From positions 1-60,347 of the forward strand of contig DASRSD010000146.1 in the NCBI GenBank assembly GCA_035656635.1: a stretch of 60,347 nt of DNA, read 5' to 3'. Of the stretch, positions 36,936 through 45,142 are shown one piece after another. Source of the DNA: Pirellulales bacterium. Lineage in GTDB: Bacteria; Planctomycetota; Planctomycetia; Pirellulales; JADZDJ01. The notes beneath the pieces were generated by a model. It was not told the origin of the DNA. It saw nothing but the letters and a program-made list of their open reading frames with translations, and did not search any database. The stretch's first letter is position 1, and every line of letters starts with the position of its first letter. The position numbers were made by a program, and so were the translations under genes.

Positions 36936-37985
36936 ATGCAGCGCCGTGTAACAACCGTTTGCCTGGGAACGTTGGGATTGCTGTTGATTGCGTGTGGCCA
37001 GGCAGCAGCCCAATCGGGACAAAAACGCGCGCTGTTCGATGGGGTTACGCTAGATGGCTGGATTCAGGAACCGCTGCATGCCACGACGCTGGCGGCCAGC
37101 GATTTCAAAGATTTCCCCGGCCTGGTGAAAGCGCTGACCGATCCATCGAACAAGCTGTCCACATTTGTCTGCGAGCAATTGGATGACAGCGTGAAATCGG
37201 CGATTGTCTCGTATTCTGGCAGCGAAGATGCCGCAGCCACGAAAACGCTGAAATCGAACCTGGCCAAAGCGCTGAACAAAATAATGGCCGGGCCGTCACT
37301 GTACGACGCAGCGCACGCCCAGGCCGTAACGCTGCGGTCGGAGACGGAGGCTTTGCACGAAAAACATCCCCAGGGAAAAGAAGCGGCGCGGCTGAATCGG
37401 GTGATTCTGGAAGACGCCTATCCAAATTTAATTGCCATCAGCCCGGCGGCCGCCTGGATTGTGAAAGACGGCGCCATGGCCAGCACCGGGGCCGGCCGGG
37501 GCGTCATTTACACTAAGGACGATTTCACCAAGTACCGGCTGATGTTTACCATGCGGCATGTATCCGGCCAGCCCGATCATCAGCCTTGCTTTTTGATTTT
37601 CTGTACTCGCCCCGCTGAAGGAGAAAAGCCGCTCGATGCACTGGGGGGCATTCAATTTCAAACTCCCAAAGGCAGCCACTGGGATTATCGGCCGGGCAAA
37701 AACAAAAGCGGCGAAGGCTTCACGCAGGTAACCAAGCCCGACTTCAATGCCAAAGAGTGGCACCGTGTGGAGATTTTGGTCGACGCCACCAAGGGGACGG
37801 CCCGCATGGCTGTGGCCCAACCGCCGACAGCCAAAGCCGTGGAAGTGCTCGATTACGACGTGCCCGATGCCGGCCGCACCGGGCCCATCGCTTTTCAAAT
37901 GCACAACGGCGGTATTTTCGACGAGTACAAAGACGTGGAAATTGAAATCGACCCGGCCGTGGATGAGTTGATTTCGACGAAGTAA
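36936..37985 (+). CDS. Secreted DUF1080 protein (3-keto-disaccharide hydrolase-like)
   Basis: 349 residues with a signal peptide (about 1-25; LLLIACGQAAAQ). The concanavalin-like DUF1080 domain is split: LFDGVTLDGWIQ near residue 33, then an unusual helical insert (about 50-160), then WIVKDGAMASTGAGRGVIYT followed by FTKYRLMFTMRHVSG and KEWHRVEILVDATKG. Family members cleave 3-keto-glycosides or bind glycans. AAGGAG precedes the ATG. Confidence 0.82.
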   Translation: MQRRVTTVCLGTLGLLLIACGQAAAQSGQKRALFDGVTLDGWIQEPLHATTLAASDFKDFPGLVKALTDPSNKLSTFVCEQLDDSVKSAIVSYSGSEDAAATKTLKSNLAKALNKIMAGPSLYDAAHAQAVTLRSETEALHEKHPQGKEAARLNRVILEDAYPNLIAISPAAAWIVKDGAMASTGAGRGVIYTKDDFTKYRLMFTMRHVSGQPDHQPCFLIFCTRPAEGEKPLDALGGIQFQTPKGSHWDYRPGKNKSGEGFTQVTKPDFNAKEWHRVEILVDATKGTARMAVAQPPTAKAVEVLDYDVPDAGRTGPIAFQMHNGGIFDEYKDVEIEIDPAVDELISTK

Positions 37986-37996
37986 GCGAGCAGCGG

Positions 37997-39244
37997 CTAG
38001 CAATTAGCAATTAGCCGGATGCAGAAAATTAGCCGCGAATTAACGCAAATATCTCCGGCGCGGCGGCGTAACCCAACGGTTACGATTCCCAGTCCGCCCA
38101 GGGCCGCCATCAACAGCGAAGCGGGCTCGGGCACCGGCGCGACCAGCACAATATCGCCCGGATTCGCCGTGGTTCCGTCGTAATCGATGCTCCAACCGCT
38201 CGGCAAATTGACGCTGGCAAAGGCGGTGCCCGTCACGTTGGGCGAGCCCACATCGGCATTCGCCAGGACGTATTCCGCCTGGGTCTGCGTGCCGGTTGCG
38301 TTGAGATTGAAATGCAGATTGGTCAGCGCGAGCGTGCCACTGCCGCTGAGGGAAATGAGCTCGGCCAAGTCGCTTGCGATGTTGTCGGTGAGCGAACCGC
38401 CGCTGCCGGTGGTTCCGCCGGCCAGCGTTCCGCCGCTGATGGTAATGTTCGAGTGTCCCAGTCCGCCGCCATTGTCCAGGGTTGTTGCGCCGGTGATCGC
38501 GAGCCCGCCTGAAAACGGACTGACGATGCTAGTGAAGTTGGTGGTTTGGCTGGTCGAGATTGCCAGGTTTCCCCCGCCGGAGCCGTCACCGACCGCGACC
38601 GCAAAGTTGTAAGCGCCAGCAGCCGTTCCGGCCAACGTTACCGTCGTGGTGTTGCCGGTGGTTGCATTGCCATTCACTGTCATCACGGCGTGGCCGCTAT
38701 TGGCATTAAAACTCACGGCTGTTGTGGCGGAAGAATTGTTCGTCCAGATCTGGCTGGCCGAGAGAATGATGCTCTGGCTACCGGCACCCGAGGGTGAATT
38801 GAAATTCAGCGGGCCAGCGGGATTGGTTGCACTGGCTTCGGTCTGAATAGTGATTCCGCCGGCTCCGATGGTGCGCGTGACGGCACTGCCGCCCAGCACC
38901 GTCAGCGTGATTGCGCCCTGGTCCACCGTGAGGCTATTGAGAATTTTGCTGCCGGCCGTGTTGATGCTGTAAGTAGCCGGCGCATTTGTGCCAGCAGAGA
39001 AAACCACGTCGCTGCCGTCGAGGTTACCCGCGCCCGAGGCCGGCCACGCCACGGTGGCGATGGACCCGGTGGGATCGGTGGTCCACTGCGAGTTGCTGCT
39101 GTTCCAGTCGGTCGCGCCGCTTCCGGTGCCGGCGGTGGCGCCGTTCGTGTCGTAATAGACGGTGCTGGCCGAAACGTTACCGGCCGAGATCAGGGCGAAC
39201 CCCAGCAGCGCGCTGAGGGCGAACAAAGTTGTCGAGATCTTCAT
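37997..39244 (-). CDS. PEP-CTERM protein with autotransporter-like beta-strand region
   Basis: 415 residues from the ATG at 39244 (MKISTTLFALSALLG). The signal peptide is followed by a long Thr/Ser/Gly/Asn-rich region of repeated short beta strands resembling autotransporter-associated repeats (for example VTLAGTAAGAYNFAVAVG). The PEP-CTERM signal VPEPASLLMAALGGLGIVTV plus LRRRAGD comes near residue 395. About 17 residues (ICVNSRLIFCIRLIANC) follow the basic patch and are encoded by repeat-like DNA, suggesting loss of the original stop. Confidence 0.78.
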   Translation of the reverse strand: MKISTTLFALSALLGFALISAGNVSASTVYYDTNGATAGTGSGATDWNSSNSQWTTDPTGSIATVAWPASGAGNLDGSDVVFSAGTNAPATYSINTAGSKILNSLTVDQGAITLTVLGGSAVTRTIGAGGITIQTEASATNPAGPLNFNSPSGAGSQSIILSASQIWTNNSSATTAVSFNANSGHAVMTVNGNATTGNTTTVTLAGTAAGAYNFAVAVGDGSGGGNLAISTSQTTNFTSIVSPFSGGLAITGATTLDNGGGLGHSNITISGGTLAGGTTGSGGSLTDNIASDLAELISLSGSGTLALTNLHFNLNATGTQTQAEYVLANADVGSPNVTGTAFASVNLPSGWSIDYDGTTANPGDIVLVAPVPEPASLLMAALGGLGIVTVGLRRRAGDICVNSRLIFCIRLIANC

Positions 39245-39492
39245 CAGTAGCTCTCCGCAGGCATGGGGGAAAGCCCTGAACAATCCCGTCGCCTAAAAAT
39301 GTGACACAAGATGTAATCATAAAATTGTGCCTTCCTTTTGCTCCGAGTCACAGAATAACTGACAACCTCGGGGAAATCAACAATTTGGCAAATATTTTAT
39401 CTCGTTATTTTGATCAATCTACCTACGTTTATTTCTAAGCCACCTCGACGTTTCCCCCACGGGGGCACGGAGCCCGGAATGCGGGAGATATT

Positions 39493-39597
39493 GGCCGCAA
39501 ATGCACGCAAATGAACGCAAATAAGAAGAAGGAATGATGGAGTGGTTCAAAATTGCCTTCCCTATTCATTCGCGTTTATTTGCGTTTATTCGCGGCC
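39493..39597. repeat. Inverted-repeat element, family C
   Basis: The left arm GGCCGCAAATGCACGCAAAT... is mirrored by ...ATTTGCGTTTATTCGCGGCC. It lies in the 39245-39680 gap, which holds no gene. Related GCAAATAAACGC words occur at 38038-38050 and 11835-11862, both at gene 3' ends. Confidence 0.65.
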
Positions 39598-39680
39598 TGT
39601 TTTCTGTGTCTGTTACAAAGACTGGCTTCTTCAAAGACGGCCGGCTCTCCGGCTCCGCGATGAATAGCCGCGCGAACCGG

Positions 39681-41483
39681 CTACCGGCCGCCCTTTTGCT
39701 CGATCTTCGCCCAGGTGTCTTTCAAAGTCACCGTGCGATTGAACACAGGCTGGCCGGGCTGGGAATCGATGCGGTCGGCAATGAAGTAGCCGGTGCGTTC
39801 GAATTGGAAGCTGTTGCCGGGTTGGGCATCGACCAAGCTCGGTTCCAGCTTGGCCTCGGTCAGCGTTTCCAATGAATTCGGATTGAGATTCACCAGGTAA
39901 TTTTGCCCGGCGGGCACATCGTCTGGATCGGCCTGGGAAAACAGATGATCGTACAACCGCACGGGCGCGGTCACGGCCTGCGCGGCGGAAACCCAGTGAA
40001 TGGTGCCCTTCACTTTGCGGTCCGATTGCGGCAAGCCGCTTTTGGTTTCCGGATCGTACGTGCAGTGCACTTCGGTGACGGCGCCGCTGGAATCTTTCGT
40101 GACGCTGACGCACTTGATAATGTACGCATAGCGCAGCCGCACTTCCGCCCCGGGCGCCAGGCGGAAGAATTTTTTCGGCGGCTCCTCGCGGAAATCGTCC
40201 TGCTCAATGTACAGCGTTCGAGAGAACGGGACTTGCCGTTTGCCGGCCGCCGGGTCTTCCGGGTTGTTTACCGCTTCCAGCATTTCGATTTTGTCGGCCG
40301 GGTAATTGTCGATAACGACTTTTAGTGGCCGCAGCACTCCCATGCGGCGCGGGGCACGGCGATTCAAATCTTCCCGCACCGCCCCTTCCAACACCGCCAT
40401 GTCGATAGTGCTGTTGAATTTGGCCACGCCAATGCGGTCGCAAAACAGGCGGATCGACTCGGGCGTGTAACCGCGGCGGCGCAGACCGCAAATGGTGGGC
40501 ATGCGCGGATCGTCCCAGCCGGCAACGTGCTTATCTTTCACCAGCTCCAGCAGGCGGCGCTTGCTCATCATGGTGTACGTGAGGTTGAGCCGGGCAAATT
40601 CGATTTGTTGCGGATGGATGATTGCTTCCACACCCTGGCGTGTCTCTCCGAGACTCGCACTCGCGTCTCGGAGAGACGCGGCTACGTGAGTGGCTACGTG
40701 AGTGGCTACGTGAGCGGCTGCGTGATTGGAGTTGCATTCGATGATGCGATCCAAATACCAATCGTACAGCGGGCGGTGATTTTCGAACTCCAGCGTGCAA
40801 ATGCTGTGCGTCACGTTTTCGATGGAATCGCTTTGACCATGGGCCCAATCGTACATGGGATAAATGCACCAGCGGTCGCCGGTGCGGTGGTGCTTAGCGT
40901 ACAAAATGCGGTACATCACCGGATCGCGCATGTTCAAGTTGGGATGGGCCATGTCAACCTTGGCTCGCAAGGTGCGCGAGCCTTCGGGAAATTCCCCTTT
41001 GCCCATCCGCGCGAACAGATCGAGATTTTCCTCGACGGGCCGAGTGCGGAACGGACTGTTTTTGCCCGGCGTGGTAAGCGTGCCGCGATACTCGCGGATT
41101 TGGTCGGCGTTCAAATCGCACACGTAGGCGTAGCCGGCCTGGATGAGCTGCACGGCCCAGGCGTGAATTTGCTCGAAGTAATCGCTGGCATACAGCGGCG
41201 GCGGAACGTGGAAGCCGAGCCAGCGAACGTCTTCCTCAATCGATTCGACGTACTCTTCCTCTTCCTTGGTCGGGTTGGTGTCGTCGAACCGCAGGTTGCA
41301 CGTGCCGTGGTATTTAATCGCCAGGCCGAAATTCAGGCAGATGCTTTTGGCGTGGCCAATGTGCAAGTAACCGTTAGGCTCCGGCGGGAACCGCGTTTGC
41401 ACCCGATTGCCAAAGCGGCCGGTGCGGGCGTGCTCCTCAATAATTTCTTCGATGAAATTCAGCGAACGGGGTTCGTCAGGCAT
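39681..41483 (-). CDS. glnS: Glutaminyl-tRNA synthetase, with in-frame repeat insertion
   Basis: 600 residues from the ATG at 41483 ([14 protein letters not shown]); the upstream frame to 41558 lacks homology. Class I hallmarks: [15 protein letters not shown] (HIGH) near residue 35, [14 protein letters not shown] near 235 and [12 protein letters not shown] (KMSKS-type) near 295, then the beta-barrel anticodon domains. Odd: about 33 residues (roughly 250-283; [20 protein letters not shown] and onward) lie between the YDWYLDRI helix and [12 protein letters not shown], which adjoin in homologues. They are encoded by a palindrome and a 12-base tandem repeat. It charges tRNA-Gln directly. Confidence 0.95.
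   Translation of the reverse strand: MPDEPRSLNFIEEIIEEHARTGRFGNRVQTRFPPEPNGYLHIGHAKSICLNFGLAIKYHGTCNLRFDDTNPTKEEEEYVESIEEDVRWLGFHVPPPLYASDYFEQIHAWAVQLIQAGYAYVCDLNADQIREYRGTLTTPGKNSPFRTRPVEENLDLFARMGKGEFPEGSRTLRAKVDMAHPNLNMRDPVMYRILYAKHHRTGDRWCIYPMYDWAHGQSDSIENVTHSICTLEFENHRPLYDWYLDRIIECNSNHAAAHVATHVATHVAASLRDASASLGETRQGVEAIIHPQQIEFARLNLTYTMMSKRRLLELVKDKHVAGWDDPRMPTICGLRRRGYTPESIRLFCDRIGVAKFNSTIDMAVLEGAVREDLNRRAPRRMGVLRPLKVVIDNYPADKIEMLEAVNNPEDPAAGKRQVPFSRTLYIEQDDFREEPPKKFFRLAPGAEVRLRYAYIIKCVSVTKDSSGAVTEVHCTYDPETKSGLPQSDRKVKGTIHWVSAAQAVTAPVRLYDHLFSQADPDDVPAGQNYLVNLNPNSLETLTEAKLEPSLVDAQPGNSFQFERTGYFIADRIDSQPGQPVFNRTVTLKDTWAKIEQKGGR
40635..40733 (-). repeat. In-frame palindrome plus 12-bp tandem repeat inside glnS
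   Basis: GTCTCTCCGAGAC (40642-40654) and GTCTCGGAGAGAC (40665-40677) form a perfect 13-base stem. It is followed by four tandem 12-base units, GGCTACGTGAGT and variants, at 40680-40727. The reading frame of glnS is kept open through both. Confidence 0.8.
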
Positions 41484-41608
41484 GGGAAGTTGGTGGTCTA
41501 GTGTCTGGTGATGGTAGTCTGATGTCTGAGAGAGCGCGACGTCGATAGTTTCCCGCAATGATTGCTTTCAAGCAAGAGCGGCGCTTACACTAACCAGCTT
41601 GGAGGACC

Positions 41609-42064
41609 ATGAACATGAAAGCCGCGAGTTACATTCCCAAAGATTGCCATGCCGTGACGCCGTATTTGGTGGTGCCCAATGCGAGCCGTTTCATCGAGTT
41701 TGCCCAGCAGGCGTTTGGCGGCACGGTAAGTGAAAAAATTACTCGGCCCGATGGGGGCGTGTTGCACGCCCAGGTGCGAATTGCCGATTCGCTGTTGATG
41801 ATTGGCGAGCCGCCGCCGGGCCAGAAAACATGGCAAGTGGTGCTGTATTTATATGTGCCCGACTGTGATGCCACGTACCGGCAGGCGGTGGCGGCCGGCG
41901 GGGAATCGCAAACCGAGCCGACCGACATGTTCTACGGCGACCGCAGCGCCTGCGTGAAAGACCCGGCCGGCAACATGTGGTGGATTGCCACGCACAAGGA
42001 AGAGTTAACCACTGAAGAAATCCAACAGCGAGCGGCAAAGATGTTTAGTGAGAAGCCGAAGTGA
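41609..42064 (+). CDS. VOC-family protein (PhnB/glyoxalase-like)
   Basis: 151 residues; ATG 41609 or, with better spacing from GGAGGA, ATG 41615. Two beta-alpha-beta-beta-beta modules are visible (VTPYLVVPNASRFIEFAQQAFGG is split as VTPYLVVPNASRFIEF and AQQAFGGTVS; then VVLYLYVPDCDATYRQAVAAG), with FYGDRSACVKDPAGNMWWIA near the end. This is the PhnB-like branch of the vicinal-oxygen-chelate fold. The activity is unknown. Confidence 0.88.
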   Translation: MNMKAASYIPKDCHAVTPYLVVPNASRFIEFAQQAFGGTVSEKITRPDGGVLHAQVRIADSLLMIGEPPPGQKTWQVVLYLYVPDCDATYRQAVAAGGESQTEPTDMFYGDRSACVKDPAGNMWWIATHKEELTTEEIQQRAAKMFSEKPK

Positions 42065-42119
42065 AAACAAATCAAATGCAAATCGATTTTAAAATAATTG
42101 CGTGATACGAGGCCACAGT

Positions 42120-42323
42120 ATGAGCTTAGAGCCTGAAATAGAAAGCAAGGGGCTTGCAGTGTTAATCGTCGATGCTCTCATGACGGCGGGATTACTGCCA
42201 CGTCAACATTTGGACCACGCGATTAGTATTGCCACCGAAGAAATCTCGGTTCGTAAAGCAGCTGATGATTATTGGTGCGCGGATTGCCGATTCCGTCATG
42301 ACGGGATTTACCCAGCAAATTAG
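42120..42323 (+). CDS. Small hypothetical protein
   Basis: 67 residues from ATG 42120 (MSLEPEIESKGLAV); the frame is open from 42102. A helical first half is followed by two Cys in WCADCRF (C-x2-C), a possible half zinc site. I do not recognise a family. It sits between the VOC gene and the REP/transposase region. Confidence 0.5.
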   Translation: MSLEPEIESKGLAVLIVDALMTAGLLPRQHLDHAISIATEEISVRKAADDYWCADCRFRHDGIYPAN

Positions 42324-42395
42324 ATATCACCGTTCGAGTGCCCGCTCGATGCGGGTCGTGCAGTAGTCGCGGTCCGAAGGGCCGACCTAGGTCAG

Positions 42396-42423
42396 CCCAG
42401 GCCAAGCGCAGCGTCGGCCTGGG
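42396..42423. repeat. REP-like hairpin downstream of the HUH transposase
   Basis: CCCAGGCC (42396-42403) and GGCCTGGG (42416-42423) pair; a second one, CGGTCC GAA GGGCCG, lies just before at about 42370. The same CCCAGGCC stem occurs on the other side of the transposase at 42979-42997. Confidence 0.65.
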
Positions 42424-42473
42424 TTCACGTTCACACGACGCCTAAGCAAGCCCCAATCGGGCGCACTACGCAA

Positions 42474-42929
42474 TCAATCCCACGCGTATCGCTCGTCGAT
42501 CTGTACGCCATGCCGCTGGCAAAGCGCGCGAAATTCGTCTTGAAAGGTCAAAGTGCGGTGATGCTCTTCTTGATTTTCGATATATCGTCGCACGTCTGGC
42601 AGCTTCGATTCGCTGACGGAAAATATCCCATAACCATTTTGCCAATGAAAATCGCGCAGTGATGGAGCCTTGGTTTTGAGCCACTTTGAGGTGGAGGTTT
42701 TGGCCTCCTCGATCATTTCCGCAATCGTTTTGGTTCTTGCCAGCGCATTGAGAACATGAATGTGGTCCGCAACTCCGCCGATCGTCAGAGCGGGACTATC
42801 GAGATTCTTCAGCACCGTAGCAAGATAGGCATAAAGTTCGCGCCGCAGTGTGGCATCTTGCAAAATAGGAACGCGGCCTTTTGTGCTAAAGGTGCTGTGA
42901 ACGATGACCTTGGCTAAGGACTGCGGCAT
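42474..42929 (-). CDS. REP-associated HUH (Y1) transposase, RAYT-like
   Basis: 151 residues of the IS200/transposase-17 family. The metal-binding HUH motif is ADHIHVL (His56, His58) and the nucleophilic tyrosine is Tyr116 in DVRRYIENQEEHH. These enzymes nick single-stranded DNA at hairpins. The gene is not flanked by ordinary IS ends but by hairpins with a GTT or TTT loop, which matches domesticated RAYTs that process REP sequences. The reading frame is intact. Confidence 0.9.
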   Translation of the reverse strand: MPQSLAKVIVHSTFSTKGRVPILQDATLRRELYAYLATVLKNLDSPALTIGGVADHIHVLNALARTKTIAEMIEEAKTSTSKWLKTKAPSLRDFHWQNGYGIFSVSESKLPDVRRYIENQEEHHRTLTFQDEFRALCQRHGVQIDERYAWD

Positions 42930-42944
42930 AGTTGGCTCTAGTTC

Positions 42945-43160
42945 GCCCCGTTGGGGCTAAGGTGCTGTTGGGCACCGACCCAGGCCGTTGGCCTGGGCTG
43001 ACATTGGTCGGCCCTTTGGGCCGCAGTTTAGAATATCAATTTCCGCTTTGTGTTCAAAACGTCGAACTGGGTCGGCCCGTTGGGCCGCAATCTACGATAA
43101 CAAATTCCACGCCATGTTGTGAAAAGTGTCGAGAGAAGCAACCCGGTTCGTCCCGTTGGG
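42945..43160. repeat. REP-like hairpin cluster upstream of the HUH transposase
   Basis: Five short hairpins with three-base loops: GCCCC-GTT-GGGGC (42945-42957), CCCAGGCC-GTT-GGCCTGGG (42979-42997), CGGCCC-TTT-GGGCCG (43009-43023), CGGCCC-GTT-GGGCCG (43073-43087) and CCC-GTT-GGG (43152-43160). The last three are each followed by GCA(A/G)T-T/C-TA-like words, giving direct repeats about 64-77 bases apart. Confidence 0.75.
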
Positions 43161-43219
43161 CCGCAATTTAGAATCTGCGTTGTGTTTCCAATAAATTTCG
43201 AACGATCAACATTCTCTTG

Positions 43220-44830
43220 TCACTTCCGCGTCACTGCCCGAGCGATGCGGGCGGTACAGCGCTCTCTGCCAAGGATGGCTAGCGTGTCGAACAGGCCGAA
43301 GCCGACGGATTTGCCGGTGAGTGCAATACGCAGCGGATGGACGAGATCGGCCATTTTAATTTGCCGCTGTTCGATAAACACCTTCAGCGCTTGCTCCAGT
43401 TGCGGCGGCTCGAATGGTTCGACCGTGGCCAGCAATTCTTTCACCGCGGTCAAAATTTCGGCCGCGCCGGGGGTATTGCGGATGCGTTTGTCGAATGCGG
43501 CTTCGTCGCACGGCAATTGATCGTCGGGCAGAAAAAAATCGGCATAGTCGAGAATATCGCCGAACACTTTAATCCGGTCGCCGGCTGCGGACACGATTTT
43601 CGTGAGCTGTGGGCCGACATCACATGGCGTGGGCTCAGCCACTAACCCGGCGCGTTGCAAATACGGCAACATCTTGGCCACTTTTTGCTTGAGGGGCAGT
43701 TCTTGCATGTAGTGATCTTCAAACGCCCACAGCTTTTTGGGGTCGAAGCTGGCCGGCGCTTTGTTCACGCGCTCCAGGGAAAAGCTGTCGATCATTTGCT
43801 GCCGCGTGAAGAATTCGGTTTTGTCGTCGAACGACCAGCCGAGCAGTATCAGGTAATTGATAATCGCGTCGGGCAGATAACCGACCTGCTCGTAAAAATC
43901 GACGATGACGGGATTGAACGTTTCGGCGGTAAGGGCGGCACCCTCACCCTGCCCTCCCCCGGAGAGAGAGGGTGCGGCAAGCGCTAATCTAGCGGCGATA
44001 TCGACGCCGTGCTTGTACAGCCGGGCGAAATCTTGGTTCTTCAGGTATTGACCCAGCTTGCGCTTGCTCAGTTTGTTTTTGCTGCCCGGCTCAGCCACAA
44101 ACGGCACGTGGGCATACTCGGGCAAGGGGTAACCCAGCGATTGGGCAATGAACACTTGCCGCGGCGTGTTGGAAAGATGTTCCTCGGCCCGAATGACGTG
44201 CGAGATTTGGAAATCGTGATCGTCAACAACCGTGGCCAGGTTGTACAGAAATGTGCCGTCGGCGCGCTGAATGACGTGATCTTGCTCGCGGACCCAATCG
44301 AATTGCACGTCGCCCCGAATTAAATCGTGGATCACCAATTGTCCCTGGTGCGGCATGTTCAGCCGGACGACGCCTTTGCGGCCTTCGGCCTCGAAGCGGC
44401 GCTGGGTGTCGACGGTGTCGGCCATCCAGCGGCGGCTGTAAATGAACGGCTGCTTAGCGGCTTCGGCGGCGGCGCGCTCGATCTGAATTTCCTCGGTCGT
44501 GGCGTAATCGCAGTAGGCGAAATTGCCGTCCAGCAGTTTGTTGATCGCTTCCTGATAGCGCTCCCGCCGCTGCGATTGATAGTACGGCGCAAACGGCCCG
44601 CCCACTTCCGGCCCTTCATCCCAATCGATTCCCAACCAACGAAAGCCGTGCAAAATGGGAGCCAGGGCTTCGGCAACATTGCGCTCCTGATCGGTATCGT
44701 CAATCCGCAGCAAAAACTGCCCGCCGTGCCGCCGCGCAAACAGCCAGTTGAACAACGCCGTGCGCACTCCGCCAATGTGCAAATACCCGGTGGGACTGGG
44801 GGCAAACCGTGTGCGAACCGTGCGAGCCAT
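43220..44830 (-). CDS. gltX: Glutamyl-tRNA synthetase, with in-frame repeat insertion
   Basis: 536 residues. FAPSPTGYLHIGGVRTALFN (HIGH) is at the N-terminus and NKLSKRKLGQYL (KMSKS-type) near residue 248, then the helical anticodon-binding domain. Residues about 286-298 (APSLSGGGQGEGA) interrupt the segment between HGVDIAARL and ETFNPVIVDFYEQVGYLPDA; they are encoded by palindromic repeat family A in the opposite orientation to the other copies. The frame is intact. It charges tRNA-Glu. Confidence 0.95.
   Translation of the reverse strand: MARTVRTRFAPSPTGYLHIGGVRTALFNWLFARRHGGQFLLRIDDTDQERNVAEALAPILHGFRWLGIDWDEGPEVGGPFAPYYQSQRRERYQEAINKLLDGNFAYCDYATTEEIQIERAAAEAAKQPFIYSRRWMADTVDTQRRFEAEGRKGVVRLNMPHQGQLVIHDLIRGDVQFDWVREQDHVIQRADGTFLYNLATVVDDHDFQISHVIRAEEHLSNTPRQVFIAQSLGYPLPEYAHVPFVAEPGSKNKLSKRKLGQYLKNQDFARLYKHGVDIAARLALAAPSLSGGGQGEGAALTAETFNPVIVDFYEQVGYLPDAIINYLILLGWSFDDKTEFFTRQQMIDSFSLERVNKAPASFDPKKLWAFEDHYMQELPLKQKVAKMLPYLQRAGLVAEPTPCDVGPQLTKIVSAAGDRIKVFGDILDYADFFLPDDQLPCDEAAFDKRIRNTPGAAEILTAVKELLATVEPFEPPQLEQALKVFIEQRQIKMADLVHPLRIALTGKSVGFGLFDTLAILGRERCTARIARAVTRK
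43940..43974 (+). repeat. In-frame palindromic repeat, family A, copy in gltX
   Basis: ACCCTCACCCTGCCCTC...GAGAGAGGGTG. Relative to the host gene it is inverted compared with the gcvPB and CHAT copies and is read as PSLSGGGQGEG. Confidence 0.75.
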
Positions 44831-45030
44831 GCGGGTCTCTGGTGCTGAAAACGGGATGAATGTCAGCTATCAGAGTAGCGGGCTATTGGGGAATGGGGAA
44901 TGGGGAGTGCGGGTGATGGGGTGAGTGGGTGATGTTTAGCCGCGACGCGCTAGCGGAGCGAGTCAGCGGTTGAGGAGATGATGGGGTGAGAGGGTGATAA
45001 AAAACGATGGAGTGTTCATCCGCGCGCAAT

Positions 45031-45142
45031 TCATCCCATCACCTGCTCATCCCATCACCTGCTCATCCCATCACCTGCTCACCTCATCACCTGCTCACCT
45101 CATCACCTGCTCACCTCAACACCTGCTCACCTCATCAACTTC
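45031..45142. repeat. Seven 16-bp tandem repeats abutting a stop codon
   Basis: The unit is TCATCCCATCACCTGC (three identical copies), then TCACCTCATCACCTGC (two) and two degenerate units. The array ends at 45142 and the minus-strand gene's stop codon is 45143-45145. Inverted relatives (GGTGATGGGGTGAG) occur at 44912-44935 and 44980-44998. No spacers, so not CRISPR. Confidence 0.85.

Noticed and set aside
40527-41501. 324-residue ORF antisense to glnS
   Set aside because: It is the complement of a clearly conserved glnS; the composition matches a shadow ORF.
43072-43175. tRNA-like or small-RNA gene in the hairpin-rich gap before gltX
   Set aside because: The repeated GGCCC-GTT-GGGCC stems do not form a cloverleaf, and no T-loop consensus is present; they fit REP hairpins.
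45031-45142. Short regular repeats resembling a CRISPR array
   Set aside because: Units are contiguous 16-mers without unique spacers, and no cas genes are present; it is a minisatellite.
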